A stretch of 64,000 nt of DNA from Gordionus sp. m RMFG-2023 (GCF_954871325.1 NC_088777.1:13555366-13619365); one strand, 5' to 3'; counted from the first letter of the stretch, positions 33,329 to 46,000 are shown. Numbers and translations: made by a program. The notes: generated by a model from the letters alone, not told the origin.

Positions 33329-36300
33329 AAATAAAATAAAATAAAAATTTATGATGCATATGTATTTACTAAATTTTTATATGAATTATTCAAACATTGT
33401 AAATCTTATATAAAATATATTTATATAGACTTTGGATGAATGCGTGGCTAAAAATGGCTCGGGCTGCCAACCTGAATTGCTGTGGATTCAGATACCTTAT
33501 TTTTGCGGCCACTTCTCATTTTGCCGGTTTATACATATTTCAATAAGTTCTTATAATATCTATCCAGTTTAAACCCTAACCCACGAGGATTAATTTATTT
33601 TGCCACTTTATTTAATTAAAAAATCACATGAGAAATTCATTTTGATATTTTATTATTTATAATTAGAGACTGCTATAATATAAATTGATTTATAAAAATT
33701 TAACCATCATTATTTTTTTAATCTGCGACGAATTTTAAAATTCTTTAAAATAGGACTGCACATTTGCTTTGCTCTTTCACCTTATTCAATATTTAACTTA
33801 TATGTAGTATTACTATATTTTTTATAAAGCATTAACTAAATTATTCCTTTACAAATAATATAATCTTCTATCAAAATAAGGTTTATTTTCAACTGGCTCT
33901 AAATAAATTTTTTATAGACTAAGCCTAATTAATTAATATTAGGTCTTTTTATAAGATCCAATAGACATAGGTAATGGGAACTGACCAAAAATTAATTTTT
34001 CAAAATTATCCACAAGATATTTTATTTGTGCTTGAACTTTCAATGTTCGCATTTATTCCTATTTCAAAGATAATCAAAGTTTAAATATCTAAGACCTTTT
34101 AGAAAATTTTGCTGCAAATTTTTTGATTTACACTTTTGATTTATTTCATATATTAAAAATAAATAAAATTTTCCGAAAATTATCTAGAAGTGAATTTCAT
34201 AAGTTAGACACTCTAAAAATGTTGGAAATCACATTTTTTAAATGGTAAAATCGTCTTCAGTGAATAATTTAATATAAAGAGAATCCAAAACTCTAAGGAT
34301 TCAATATTTCAATACATATAATAGTTATTGTATTTAACATTATATATACATATATACCCAGTTATGTAGTCCTAAAATTAGCGAGAAAAGCTCGGTAGTA
34401 AAAATAAGGACACGCAAAAATAAACAATTTTTTTTGTAAAAATTTGAGTTTAAAGGGAAAAAAAATTGGAAATTTTTTTGTAAAATTTATTTTAAGTTAA
34501 AAAATTTAACTTTTATAAAAAAAAATTAAGTCAATTGTTTCTTTATTTAAATAAATATAACTAATTATAATAAAAAAGGAAAAGCATATAACTATTATTT
34601 CTAAGACAAAATTAATAGAGGCGATAAATATAATTAGGGAGAAGAAAAGGATAACTATTAAAAAAGATGTCAAAAAGGAAAATAGTGAAGAGAAATTAGG
34701 CAGGAGGAAAGAAAGTATAAGGAGGATAGAACCTTTTAATTAGATTCCAGAGACGAATCGTAATTTTATAATGTTTTTAAACTAATTTTAAATAGGATAA
34801 CTAGAAAAACAATATGATTCCGAAATTTGGTACACAAAATATTAGTTAATAATATTAGTTATTCAACTTAACATAATCTTTTTTATTTATTTTAGTAAAA
34901 GCAAATATTTTAATTTCCCTAAGCTTTCATTTTTTTAAATGTTAATTTTTGAATGTATCCATATTTCATATGATTTTTAATTGATATGAATAAAACTCAC
35001 CATTATGAATAGTTTATTATATTAACATATAATATATTAAATAAATTAAAGTATTTTATGCTAAGTTTTGCTTTCAAAAATTATTAACGGATTTTTTATA
35101 AGTCCACCGTTTTAATATGACTTAAGATAGTATATTACAAACTGGGTTCTTAATTTTAAGGAGAAAAAAGTTAAGTCTGTATTTTAAAAATATTAAAAAT
35201 GATAGAGCCTATGCTCCATTAGAAGGATGAATGCATCAATTTTTTTACTTGTTTTTATATAAAAAATAATATATTTAATTTTTCATAATGAGGATAATTA
35301 AAATTTTTATGTTGAAATAACATTATTGTAAAAGCTGAATAAGAAAAGTGTAAAGTTTTTAAACTGGGGAAACGACTGAAGATCAATGGCCGAAATTAAT
35401 ACCATTGTGTAGCCCGTTAATTAATTCTAATTGATCCTCAAACGGGACAGCAGTGAGATTAACCGTTAGTGAGTTATAAACGAAAAAATATATTCACACT
35501 TTGCTAAAACTGAAAATAAGAGTGATCATGTTCTGAAACTTTGCCATTACTTAGTACTTAATTTGAGTATAATATTCTATAAACAAGATATCCATATCAC
35601 TAACCGTTATCGAGTTTTAGCCATTTTAAAGGCGTGAAGTTGGCGAAATGACTTTAAAAAAGTGAGGATCAAATTTTAAAACTTATGAAGTTGCGTAGCC
35701 CGTTAATTGATCCTCCAGAGTCTTCAAACCACATACCAGCGAGATTAACCGATGGTGAGTTATAAATAAAAGAATAAGGTTCTGGCACTTTGCCAAAATC
35801 TAAAAGCAATCATTTTCTAGTTCGAGCACATATTTAGTGCCCTAATTGATCCTATTTATTCTTCAAACGGAATGTGAAAAAATTAACCGGAAGTAAGTTC
35901 AGCAAAATAAGAAAAGTATAAAATATAAAGCAGGCCAAACAACTCGTGGATCAATTACCAAAAAATTTGGCATTGTGTAACCCGTTAATTGATCTTGAAA
36001 CCGGACAATAGCTAGATTAACGTTAGTGAGTTAAAATAAAAATATGGTATTGACACTTTGCCAAAATCAATTAAAAAAAAAGCTGAAAGGGAACACTAAA
36101 ATTTTTTCACATTTTCAAGAGCACAACATGCCCTTACGTGCCCTCCCCATATAATATCTATTTTATTAACTCTTTGAAAATCGTATTTATATATATTGTA
36201 TTTATCTCTCTGACTGCAAATATTTGCTATATCTTAATAAAAATTCTCAGAAAGTCAAAATACCTACCAAATGGAATAATATTTAAGCCCAAATTATTTT

Positions 36301-39300
36301 AAAGCTCTAAACAACCTATCCAATCTTTTTTTATCCCCTAATTTATTATAATAACCAAACCGTAAGAAGATATTTATACTTTTTTTGTTGGGTATTTTTT
36401 TTAAACCCTATATTCCGAAATAGCGGTTTAGGGCACTTCATTGATCATTATACGATATAATTAATTATTGTATCACAATATGGCCTTATATTCCATTCCT
36501 TTGTTAAATAAAACTATTCTCTTCTCTTTTATTTCTCAAACCTAAATTTTTATATATTTTACAGTCAACCTGGCAATCAGTTAGCTTTGCGACATGCCAA
36601 AATGAACCTTATTAACAAATATTTTTTGGTTGGAACAACCGAACGCTTGAAAGATTTCGTAGAATTGCTGGAACACTCATTCCCCACCTTATTCGAAGGG
36701 GCTATGACCATATTTAACAAGGGTAAAGATTTTTATACAGATATATTAGTTTAATTTAGATTTAGTGATCCAAGCTTTTGGAAACACAAATTATGAAAAC
36801 CAAGTATGGTTTAATTAATAATTAGTACTTTAATCCGTTTTAGATGGTTTAAGACGAAAAAATGTTATTGGTTAAAATAAGAAAAAATTCACGAATTTTG
36901 GCATCACAAAATAAATGATTTTCACTAATATTTCACTCTAAACATACTTATTAATTCTTAAATCAGTTTCAATCAGGGCATAAAAAAAATTTTTGAGAAT
37001 ATATTATTTATATAATATGAAGATTTTTTTAAAAGAAATTTGTAATTAAATCAAGAAAAAAATTTTATGCATAAAATTCACAAAATATTTAATTAACAAA
37101 ATATACAAATAAATATTCGAATTTTTGGGAAAAATTTATATGATCTTTAGAGATCAAATATTTTTGAAGATTTTTAATTTTGTGCACCAAATAAATAACT
37201 AATTTATAAACATAATGAAAAACGATCATATCACGTCTTCACAGGAAGTCAGCTAAACTAACACCAATTCTGCAACTTAACTTATATCAAAATTTAATTT
37301 TTTATCTAGTATATATTGCCTAATTAGAACATATTAATTCATCACATTGTTTTCAGTCACTTATTATATTTAAAAAAAAGAATAACGGAACGCTTCTTAA
37401 AGAGGCTATAATCATTCATATTTTTTTCCACAAGCTCGACTTAGATCAACAGTAAAAAAATTTAGATCTGGCCCCAGACCTGGCTCAAGCCCATATCCAA
37501 AAATTTAATTTATTATATTTAATGTTAATAAACAATATTTAATTGTGTTTAGGCAACCATTTTTTGTTGTAATCATAAGGAATTTGTAGCAAGGTTTTTA
37601 CAATCGGATACCCTTCCTGACATCAACCCTTTTTAGTGGTTTTTGACCCTATCGAGGAGACTGTGATCCTATTCTAGACCCAGATAAGAGGGAACTTTTT
37701 ACCATTAGCCGCCAAAAGACGTTGCCACTCCTCAGCCACGATGAGGTGAAGGTAGGCGGTAAATGGCCTTTTGGGGTATGTAGGAAAGGAGTTGCTAGAA
37801 ATTCAATCCAATGCACCAAATGCCAGAAATGGGTACATAATAGATGCAGCGGGAAAAAAAGGAAGTTTGATGTTAGCAAGAGTGACCTTTATTTGTAGAA
37901 CATGCATAAAAGGGTACATAATAATGTTAACGTAGAAAATGGTGGTCTGGATATTGGCAAAGGGTTAACCCTAGGAAAAGTGGATAAGTTTTGTTATTTG
38001 GGTGATATGCTAAATGCAGATGGTGGTGTAAATTCAGCCGTTGTTGCAAGGATTAGACAAGCATGAAAGAAGTTCAGAGAGATGTCATCTATTCTAACAA
38101 ATAAAAAAGTCTCTCTGAAGTTAAAGGGGATGTTTACGTGGTGTGAGGAGTTGTTTAGTTTATGGCGGTCAAACATGGGCAATGAAAGCGACTCACGAAG
38201 CCAAAAGAACAGAGATGAGGATGATAAGATGGATATGTGGGGTATCTCTGAGAGAGAGAAAAACTAGCAAGGAGATTAGATCACCGTGTATTTTAATAAA
38301 TCTTGTCCATTCATTCAATCGATTTTAAGATCAGGATCCATACGAGCAAGATTGGGTATAGAAATGATTAGAGTAGTAATGCGACGAAATAGACTAATAT
38401 GGTTTGAGTATGTGGAGCGTATGACAAAAGATGATGGGTAAAGAGATGCACCTTGGAATTAGGAGGATCAATACTAGAGGAAGGCCTAAGATGACATGGA
38501 CAAATGTGATAGCGGCGGATATGAGAATTTGTTCATAACTCAGTTTAATTGTGGTTCTCATATTTGATTAAGGAATTAAAAATACTAGTAGGCACTAAAT
38601 ATTAGCGCACGCCAGATATATAGTTATTTTGTATTTTCCATTCTAACATAATGCTAATTAACGTATTAAATTAATTCACAATTGAACACTCATTGATAAA
38701 ATTTTCAGAATAATGCTTTAAGTCGCTTTTTTTATCGTAAGGTTGACCAAATTGTTGTTACTAATAATTTTTTATTTATGCTGTCTGTTATATTGGTTAA
38801 GGTCAGACACTAATAAAGCACAAAAAGTGACATATTTTAGCAGTATTCCCAATTCTTCTGCCAATTTAACGGGGATGATATAGAGATAACCATGTGAAAT
38901 TTAATAATATATGCTATTTTTATAGGAAGGACCCAGCCAAAGGCCGGGCATAACGTAACTTAGAGGCGATGTTCCACCCCCAAAAATTTTTACCCTCCAC
39001 CCCCATGGTTAAATCCTGGCTTCGCCAATGTAAAATGAAGAATATATAAATATACAAGAAATATGGAATAAATAATGAATAATAAGTATGACATTAGTTA
39101 TATTTATAATGCATATATTATAAAAAGCTTATCCAAGCCTAAAATTAATATATCCTATATAATAAATGATTGTTCATTCTAGATCTATATGGTGATAATA
39201 TAAATTTTAATAAATAAAATTCTCCTTCCATACTGACCAGGTTGGTTTTTCTTAATTCCTTCTAATATTGAAGTATACATCCTGGTCTTAAAACTTTCGA

Positions 39301-41628
39301 CCTTGATCTAAAATATTAAATAAAGGGCAAACGTAGATTATTAATTGAAGCTAATTTATCTAGACTAAGAAAGATGTTAATGAAGTTCCAATGTTTCTTC
39401 ATCATTTTGTTGACCAGTAATCTTCCAGAATCTGTACTTTCTCTTCGCCTCAAAAACCTTTCTAGTTCTTCATTAGGGATGAAATCTCAACATCTAATTT
39501 TATTATCTATAATAATAATAAAAAAATCCTCAATTTTCTATAATCTCGTCCATAAATTTATTAAATGCCGTTTTTCCAAAAGCATCTCCTCTTATGGAAT
39601 TAAAATTTGGCATCTACGATCCAATTACAGGGCAGAAAGTAGTACATCCTTTCTAAGATAGTCACATTTCAGGGTTTTTATACTAGTTGATAATATAGTG
39701 GCAAGATAACTGTCGATAGTCTTAATCTCCAAGTGAAATTTTAGCCATGTAGCTTTAAACAACTAAGCTTTAATTGCTCGCTCCGCAAAACCTTTATTGC
39801 TACTTTTAGTGATTTCAGTATCTTCAAATCATCTATTTCGCTTCATTCTTCATTCTTCAATTTTTAAATAAAAGTTTATCTGAATTGGCTGAATCCTGAT
39901 AATCTTTTAGCAATAAGCCGTTTTAGCAGAGTAGAATGGTACCTATGAAAGTCTAGGATTAGTTTAAACAGATTGTAACTTTTTATAAGCTTTAAAACTA
40001 TAAGTGTTCTTAGTTTTTATTATTAACCTGGTCTTTATAGGAATTGTCATCTTCCTTAAATGCATCTTTTATAACAAAAGGAGAAAATGAGAAGCACATC
40101 GAATGCCATAAATATTCTAATGTAGTTTCACATTCTAAAATCATCCCAAATTATTGAATCTCTAATATTGAAGGGCTTTGAAAATTGTGAAATTCTTTCT
40201 AAAGAGCCAGGGAAATTGTCACAGTCTTTATCCTCTAGATAATCTCATGGCAGGTATTTCAATAAAATTATCTATATTTCTACCATTATTCGAGGTGATG
40301 TTATAAATTTTCATCAGCAGAATATTATAAGTTTTTATCACTAATAAAATATTTTTTATATATACATATTTACTAGAAAATTTTAAATATCATTGTAGGA
40401 AATATAAGCTAATAAAAGAAAGAGATAAAATCCTTCGCGACGATTCTAGGCATTTTAAATAAAATAAGAATTTTTAATTTAAACAAATTAATTAAAAACA
40501 TATTAATAAGATTAAATATACTATACTTAACTTAAACCTAACCCGGTTTTAAATATTTTAGTTAGGGTTCAGGGATAATAAAAGAGGGTTAGGTTCAAAT
40601 TCGATTCACCAAAAAGGCTGGTAACTAGGTTCAGGATTCATTTTTAATCCCTCTTAGCAACTATAGTAAATAAGCAATTTAAATATAAAATTTTTAGATC
40701 CAACCTATTTTTAATTTTTTTAAATCCAGGCCTGGCCCAGGCCCGCTTGAAAATATAAAATTCATGCCCTGCCCATGAAGGTCTCTGATAAAAATAGAAT
40801 CATTATCCCTTACTACAAAAATGGTAGTTTTCTACATTAATCAAAAATTACATAAATTATAACAATATGGAATATAGAGATAGGATTATTTTTTTATTAT
40901 ATTTTTTTTTGATTTTTCATTTAATACTATGTTCAATGATAATTTTACTTTTTTAGACTATATTTTTATTAAAGGAATAATGTATAAAGGAGTCACTTTC
41001 CTAATCTTTTTTTTATTTTTTTTAGTATATATTAAATATTTCATAAGATTCTTTAAAAATAGATTTAATTATCAGATTAGAAGTTCTTAGGGTGAAAGTA
41101 GGGTAATATAAGGGTTTATTTTTAAAAACGGCTAGCCCAGTATTTTAGCAAATAAATACGCATACCTGGAGATTTTAGGCTTTTTAATAATATTTTGGCT
41201 AAAATCTAAATTTAAAATCTACTAGATCGAACCATTTAAACTAGATAAGCCCGATGTATCTGTTTGATTTAGTCTCCTAAATTAATCATAATTATGGCAA
41301 TAAATAAAAAAACATATATAAAAAAACAATCAAATCAAAATTTTCAAAAAAATAACCATTTTACCTTATTTTTTATTCCAACTAGTTTGTAATTCAAGTA
41401 ATTTTTTTTTATTTAGCTGTGAATTCGTCCGAATTTTCGAAACGCAAAACGATCAATAAAACCTTCCCTACCTCTATCACGATTGAAATTCTTAAATCTA
41501 ATCCTATATACCTTATGGAAAAAGAATTTTACGACTTCGCTTCTGAAATCTTCGAAGATTTCTACAGAATTTATGCGAAACATTTACATAAGAATTTGGA
41601 TTTGGGAAAGGTTTCTCAAAAAATCTAA
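29367..41628 (+). CDS. HS2ST1: Heparan sulfate 2-O-sulfotransferase (HS2ST/pipe family), 5' end not found
   Basis: A Golgi enzyme that transfers sulfate from PAPS to the 2-O position of uronic acid in heparan sulfate (family knowledge). Exons found: 29367-29518, 30374-30459, 33069-33216, 33429-33526, 36565-36722, 41417-41628. All have GT/AG borders and compatible phases (1,0,2,0,2,1). Visible motifs: the 5'-phosphosulfate loop YNRIPKSGSTF (vertebrate YNRVPKTASTS); VYHGH, with the histidines counted as catalytic in this family; the 3'-phosphate loop NVLREPMSRFISHYYFLRFG; the DECVA... Cys-containing segment ending FCGH; NLINKYFLVGTTE; and MEKEFYDFA near the C terminus. The recovered 284 residues match human positions from about 75 to near the end. 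The membrane anchor and stem are missing, so at least one upstream exon is unseen. Exon 1 begins in phase 1. Confidence 0.9.
30374..30459 (+). CDS. HS2ST1: HS2ST-like exon b (VYHGH catalytic segment)
   Basis: Encodes VLLAKNITTWIPEKSFVYHG and HFNYFDIE, against human VRFVKNITSWKEMKPGFYHG. Acceptor AATATAG, donor AAG|GTTATA, phase 2. Too short to stand out as an open frame; found by homology. Confidence 0.9.
33069..33216 (+). CDS. HS2ST1: HS2ST-like exon c (3'-phosphate binding)
   Basis: Encodes TLVYFNVLREPMSRFISHYY then FLRFGDDYRP, the most conserved stretch of the family. Acceptor AATAAG, donor AAG|GTTATT, phase 0. Confidence 0.93.
33255..33345 (+). repeat. (GAAA)n microsatellite next to a splice donor
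   Basis: About 19 GAAA units (33255-33330) followed by AATAA-type units. It begins 38 bases after the donor of exon c and fills much of this 212-base intron. The lysine- and glutamate-rich translation is a repeat artefact. Confidence 0.95.
33429..33526 (+). CDS. HS2ST1: HS2ST-like exon d (Cys-containing segment)
   Basis: Encodes TLDECVAKNGSGCQPELLWI and QIPYFCGHFSFC, against human FDECVAEGGSDCAPEKLWLQ. Acceptor ATATAG, donor CCG|GTTTAT, phase 2. Cysteine spacing is conserved. Confidence 0.92.
33527..35339. other. Intronic A+T-rich DNA of the HS2ST-like gene
   Basis: No exon-like, RNA or clear transposon features found. The stretch near 34560-34760 is purine-rich. Confidence 0.45.
35340..36080. 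repeat. Degenerate tandem array, ~300-bp unit, in the HS2ST-like intron
   Basis: Three diverged units carry TGTGTAGCCCGTTAATT, GATCCT, AAACGGGACA, GAGATTAACCGTTAGTGAGT and CACTTTGCCAAAA in the same order. They start near 35400, 35690 and 35970. The block ends about 480 bases before exon e. No coding content. Confidence 0.7.
36565..36722 (+). CDS. HS2ST1: HS2ST-like exon e
   Basis: Encodes NQLALRHAKMNLINKYFLVG, TTERLKDFVELLEHSFPTLF, against human AKYNLINEYFLVGVTEELED. Acceptor TTTACAG, donor AGG|GTAAAG, phase 1. Confidence 0.92.
36723..37539. other. Intronic A+T-rich DNA, left part of the last HS2ST-like intron
   Basis: Only a decayed G+C-rich repeat fragment at 37465-37500 (GGCCCCAGACCTGGCTC), resembling hAT subterminal sequence, stands out. 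Confidence 0.4.
37540..38560 (+). mobile_element. LINE 3'-end fragment (non-LTR retrotransposon), decayed
   Basis: Plus-strand blocks match the C-terminal part of a widespread animal LINE polyprotein: GVCRKGVARNSIQCTKCQKW, VHNRCSGKK (Cys-His knuckle-like motif), VDKFCYLGDMLNADGGVNSA, then VYGGQTWAMKATHEAK and MRMIRWICGVSLRERKTS, and RLIWFEYVERMTKDDG. The reading frame shifts between these blocks and stops interrupt them (for example near 37896 and 38065). The endonuclease and most of the reverse transcriptase are absent, as expected for a 5'-truncated copy. It lies in the last intron of the HS2ST-like gene, in the same orientation. Confidence 0.85.
38935..39035. repeat. Solitary hAT/MITE end
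   Basis: GGACCCAGCCAAAGGCCGGGCATAACG, then CCACCCCCATGG and a terminus-like CCTGGCTTCGCCAATG, the inverse of the CATTGGCGAAGCCAGG ends typical of this group. No matching left end was found, so it is a truncated copy. Confidence 0.5.
39374..39661 (+). pseudogene. Possible piggyBac-type transposase remnant
   Basis: The open stretch ends in KFIKCRFSKSISSYGIKIWH. The block YGIKIW preceded by a short basic spacer recalls the RGRCxFRQYxPxKPxKYGIKIW motif of piggyBac transposases. The rest of the frame does not match well and there are no TTAA-flanked ends in view. It is either an old remnant or a chance match. Confidence 0.3.
39662..41416. other. Right part of the last HS2ST-like intron with repeat fragments
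   Basis: Contains AGGGTTCAGGGATAA / GGTTCAGGATTC text (40560-40650) that resembles the tandem duplication at 51.8-52.1 kb. It also has a solitary hAT end, GGCCTGGCCCAGGCCCG...CCCATGAAGGTCTCTG, at 40728-40785, matching the terminus of the hAT element at 11.38-14.58 kb. Nothing else is recognised. Confidence 0.5.
41417..41628 (+). CDS. HS2ST1: HS2ST-like last exon with stop codon
   Basis: Encodes NKTFPTSITIEILKSNPIYL, MEKEFYDFASEIFEDFYRIY, ending VSQKI-stop, against human KLPTKQTIAKLQQSDIWKME. Acceptor ATTTAG, phase 1. The C terminus is slightly shorter than in vertebrates. Confidence 0.9.
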
Positions 41629-41659
41629 TTATACTAGAACACCTGGCAAATCATTGCAA

Positions 41660-41665
41660 AATAAA
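41660..41665 (+). terminator. Polyadenylation signal AATAAA of the HS2ST-like gene
   Basis: AATAAA lies 32 bases after the stop codon of the last HS2ST-like exon. It implies an unusually short 3' untranslated region, plausible but unproven; longer transcripts are possible in this A+T-rich sequence. Confidence 0.45.
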
Positions 41666-42569
41666 GTCACTTAATAGTGAAATGTATCTTTTTAAAATGA
41701 GTAGGCTGTCAATTTTAAATAATCTCACTTTCATTTCATAAAATAAATTATCAAATTGTAAATATATAATATATTATAATAAATATTTCAGATTTACCTC
41801 TGTGCTTTGAGGCTTTTTCAAAGTGCTACAATCATAAACATAATTCTTAGCTATGATTATAATTGGATTTTATTCAGGGAAAAATTTTACACATTTAATA
41901 ATTATATTGGTGCTCGATAAAAAGTTTACATGTTAAATATTATTTTCCAAATTATTTATATATTTTATTATTTTTTTGAGCACGTTTTTATTTAAATTTT
42001 GTAAGTTATGGATTGAACCCTATATCCAAAGCTAATTTACTTTTCATTAGCTAAAGTTATTTTGGGGTAACTTATATTTATTGTTAATATAAGACATGTA
42101 AATGAATGTTTATATTTTTATTTATTAATTTTTAAATTTTTTACGTTTGTAAACGAGAAAAAACGAGAGGATTAGGATAAAATTTATAATTGATATGTAT
42201 TTTTTATAAAAATATATTTGTATTTAAAAATTTTGATCGCATTTTTTTATATGATTCAATTTTTTATTTATTTTAATTTTATTAGTTTACTATTTATATC
42301 AAATTTATTACTTACAAACTTTCAATATTTTACAATAAATGAAGATCCAATTCCATCTTAAAAGGTATTTATTTACATTTTTAAATAGTTTTATTTTTTT
42401 AATTTACATATAATTTTTCAATGGCTCAAATCTTCTTTTACAATTCTTTAACAGTGATGTCATCTTTTTTTTACGATGGGCCAAAGATCAAAAACAAGTA
42501 TCAGGTTCCCCTATATGTGAATGAATTAAAACTTCATACTAATGCCCTGAAATATGTTCTCCTATGAGG

Positions 42570-43026
42570 CTAACTTCAGTCTAATGCGGAGATTAAAAAG
42601 AAGTAAGAACATATCAAAGTATTATAGATTGGATAGATAAAATTTTTAAAACAGAGAGTTGGGAATATAAACAAATTAATACGATTATGCAAAAATAGTT
42701 AGGAATAATTACTATGAAATTTTAAAAAAATTTAATCTAGCTCATTTAGATCTCGAACTAATTTTTATAAATATTGATAAGGATTATTTAAAATGGGAAA
42801 CAGATTTATAAGGTCAGCCTTCATAGCAGATAAGACATAAAGAGGTTTGTGTTATAGTTTTTTGAAGGTGATAATTTTTGAAATTTATAGTTAACAGAAA
42901 ATTTGGGATGAAAAGATAATATAATTGAAAATATTCGGAGATTAAGTTTAAAAACTGAAATAAATAATAGATTGATTAAAAGATATTATAATTTAATATT
43001 TGGTGGATAAGATTAGAGAATAAGAC
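42570..43026 (+). other. Purine-rich patch left of the Sola-like element
   Basis: The plus strand is rich in A and G with decayed coding-like text (for example repeated AAGAAG, GATAAG). It resembles the patch at 46522-47650 in composition. The two may be halves of one older decayed unit split by the transposon. No family recognised. Confidence 0.3.
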
Positions 43027-43030
43027 AAAT

Positions 43031-46000
43031 GGGCCATTCCATGTCAAATCGATCAAAAAAGGCCCATTTTCGACCGACCCCTTTTAAAATTGTTAAAAAT
43101 TTCTGGAATTATTTAGAAGGGGAAATAAAAGAGAAAGCCGTTTATTTTAGCTCGCTAGCACACCTGGTTCTTGAGATATAGGGGCTTATAGGTACAAAAA
43201 AGAGCCAATTTGGAATCTGTAAAAATTTTAAAATGCTTATATCTCAAGAACTATTTATAGTAAAAAATAATATAATATATCATATTGTAGGTAAAAAAAT
43301 CTCTAAAGGACTATTAAAATAAAATAAAAATTGGAGCCAATTTGAGTCTTTAACTTCCGGTTTACCTATAATGCTTTACCTATTTTTAAGCAAAAAAGGG
43401 AGTTTGTTTTCGAAATTTTTTTATTGCCTTTTATTTAGACACCTTTTATAAATATATGTATGATGTCAAAACCTTGGCGACGCTATCGACTCTTCCAAAA
43501 TATACATTTTTATCAAAAATCGTAAAAAAAATAGATGGCGCTAATGTTTAAAAAAATATTATTTCTAAAAATGAAAATATATAAGTTTATAAGAAATGCG
43601 ATAAAATTTTCCAGTTCTGCTCCCCCCCCCCACCATCCTTAAATTTTTTTACATATTTTAGATCTCTGCTTTACTACTATAATAGCGAATGATTTTTTGG
43701 CACGATAATGTATAACAGCTGCATTAAAAAAGAATTTATATTAGACATATTATCGATTATATTTTACGATAATAATATTTTAAAAAATTAAAAGTTTAAA
43801 ACAATCTCTCTTTCTGTTTAATATAATTTTTTTTCCGATCAGATTAATTTTAAACAAGCCATATTCTAGATTCAAATTAAATAAAATTTTATTCTATATA
43901 AAAGATGGATATACCAAATATTAATATCAAGATGTTGTAACCCATTTAATTTACAATAACATGCATATTATCGCAAGAATCTAAGAAAGATTCAACCTTG
44001 GATGACCAAAAAAAATTTACCAATCAATTTAAATATGCTAATATGCTCTTCATGCCGACAAAAATTAGCAAAGCTTCCTTATAATGACAATGATATTAAT
44101 TCTCCTCCTCATATAGTTAATCAAGAGGCAATTGAAAACATTAATATATCCCTACAATCAATTGGGTCCCATTAAAATAAAACGCTTACGTGAAAAGAAA
44201 TATCCAAAGAAAAAAATATCTAGCGTGAAAAAAGTTTTAGCGACAAAAATTATACCATTATCTTCATCAAATGATGAAAAATTCGATGAAATTCTCGATA
44301 CCTTAAAAATCAATTTCCCACAGCTTTCGATAACAAACAAATATAGATTATTAACATTATTACCATCAAATTGGACAGTAAGAAGAATTATAGAAGAATT
44401 CAATATTTCATATCATATGGCGATAAAATCTAAAGGTTTAATAAAAGAAAAGGGGTTTTTTTCAACACCTAATCCTAAACCCGGCAAAACAATAGATGCC
44501 GCCACCGTTGATATTGTCAAATCTTTTTATAACAATGATCAATATAGTAGATCGATGCCTGGGAAAAGGGATTTTGTAACCATAATAAAGAACAGTGAAA
44601 AGATTCAAGTCCAAAAAAATTAATTTTAATTAATTTACGAGAGCTATATCTTAAATTTAAAGATATTCATTCAAATATTAAAATTGGATTCTCTAAATTT
44701 TGTGAGCTTCGTCCCGAGAATTGTGTATTTGTTGGCAGTAAACACAAAATTAATGCTGTTGAGTTTGCCCAAAATTATTTTAAATGAAGATTTAATTAAG
44801 ATTACATATAAGGATATATTACCAAAAATAATTTGTAATCCAGCATTACCAAAATGGTTTTTTGGTGATTGTGCTCAATGCCCTGGATCTTCTAATTTAA
44901 AGACCATGATAAGTGAAATATTATATTCAATTGATATCGAATATATTACCTACAAGCAATGGGTAACAACAGATCGTACAGATCTTTTAACTATCACTTC
45001 ATCAACCTTTAATTTTTTAGAAACGCTTTTCGAAAAGCTAAATATTTTACTATTACACTCATTCATAACAAAGCAGCAAACAATATTCATGAATTCTCTT
45101 AAAATTAATTTAAAGGAAGGAGAATATATCGTGCAGGCAGATTTTGCTGAAAATTATGCCTTTGTGGTTCAAGATGAAGTACAGGGGTTTCACTGGAATA
45201 AATCTCAAGTTACCATTCATCCTTTTGTCATTTATTACAAGTCACTTAATAATTTAAATCATTTAAGTTTCGTAATAATATCTGAATCTCTCGTTCATAA
45301 TACAATTGCGGTTCATATATTCCAAAAATATTTAGTTAAATACTTAACAAAGAAATTTCAATGCCTGCTAAAAAAATTCTTCTATTTTTCAGGTGGAGCA
45401 GCAGCTCAATATAAAAATCGGAAAAATTTAATCAATCTTTGCCACCATGAATATGATTTCGAGATAAAAGCTGAGTGGCATTTCTGGGCTACATCTCATG
45501 GCAAATCAGCTTGTGACGGGGTCGGAGGTACCGTCAAGCGTTTAGTGGCTAGAGCAAGTTTACAAAGACCTACTTCAGAACAAATAACTTCTCCTAAAGA
45601 GTTTTTTGCCTATTGTAAGGAAAATATAAAAGGTATATGATTAATAATTTATTAATATATATTATATATTTTTTTATTAAGGAATAGAGTTCTCCTATAT
45701 TATGGAAGATGAATATGAGAAAGAACAAATAATTTTAAAGAGAGATTCGACAAAGCCCGTACTATACCAGGGACGCAAAAATTTCATGCTTTTTATCCAA
45801 TTTCTCAGGATAAAATTGAAACAAAATTTTATTCTAATTCAACAGAATCGCAAATATTAAATATAACATTTCACAAATTTTAAATTATGGAATGAATATG
45901 ATTGTCTATCTCTATTTCTATATTTCTATATTATTAATATGAATGAATAATAAATAAATTACACGAAAGATTTTATTATTGGAAATATATTACATTATTA

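Noticed and set aside
33217-33339. Continuation of the sulfotransferase frame into (KERK)n
   Set aside because: The frame runs through the splice donor at 33217 into a GAAA microsatellite. The homology ends exactly at the donor.
38143-38328. Host gene candidate with VYGGQTWAMKATHEAK
   Set aside because: This is the well-known C-terminal block of a LINE polyprotein, not a host gene.
44158-44403. Minus-strand frame of 81 codons
   Set aside because: Shadow of the transposase frame on the plus strand of the Sola-like element.
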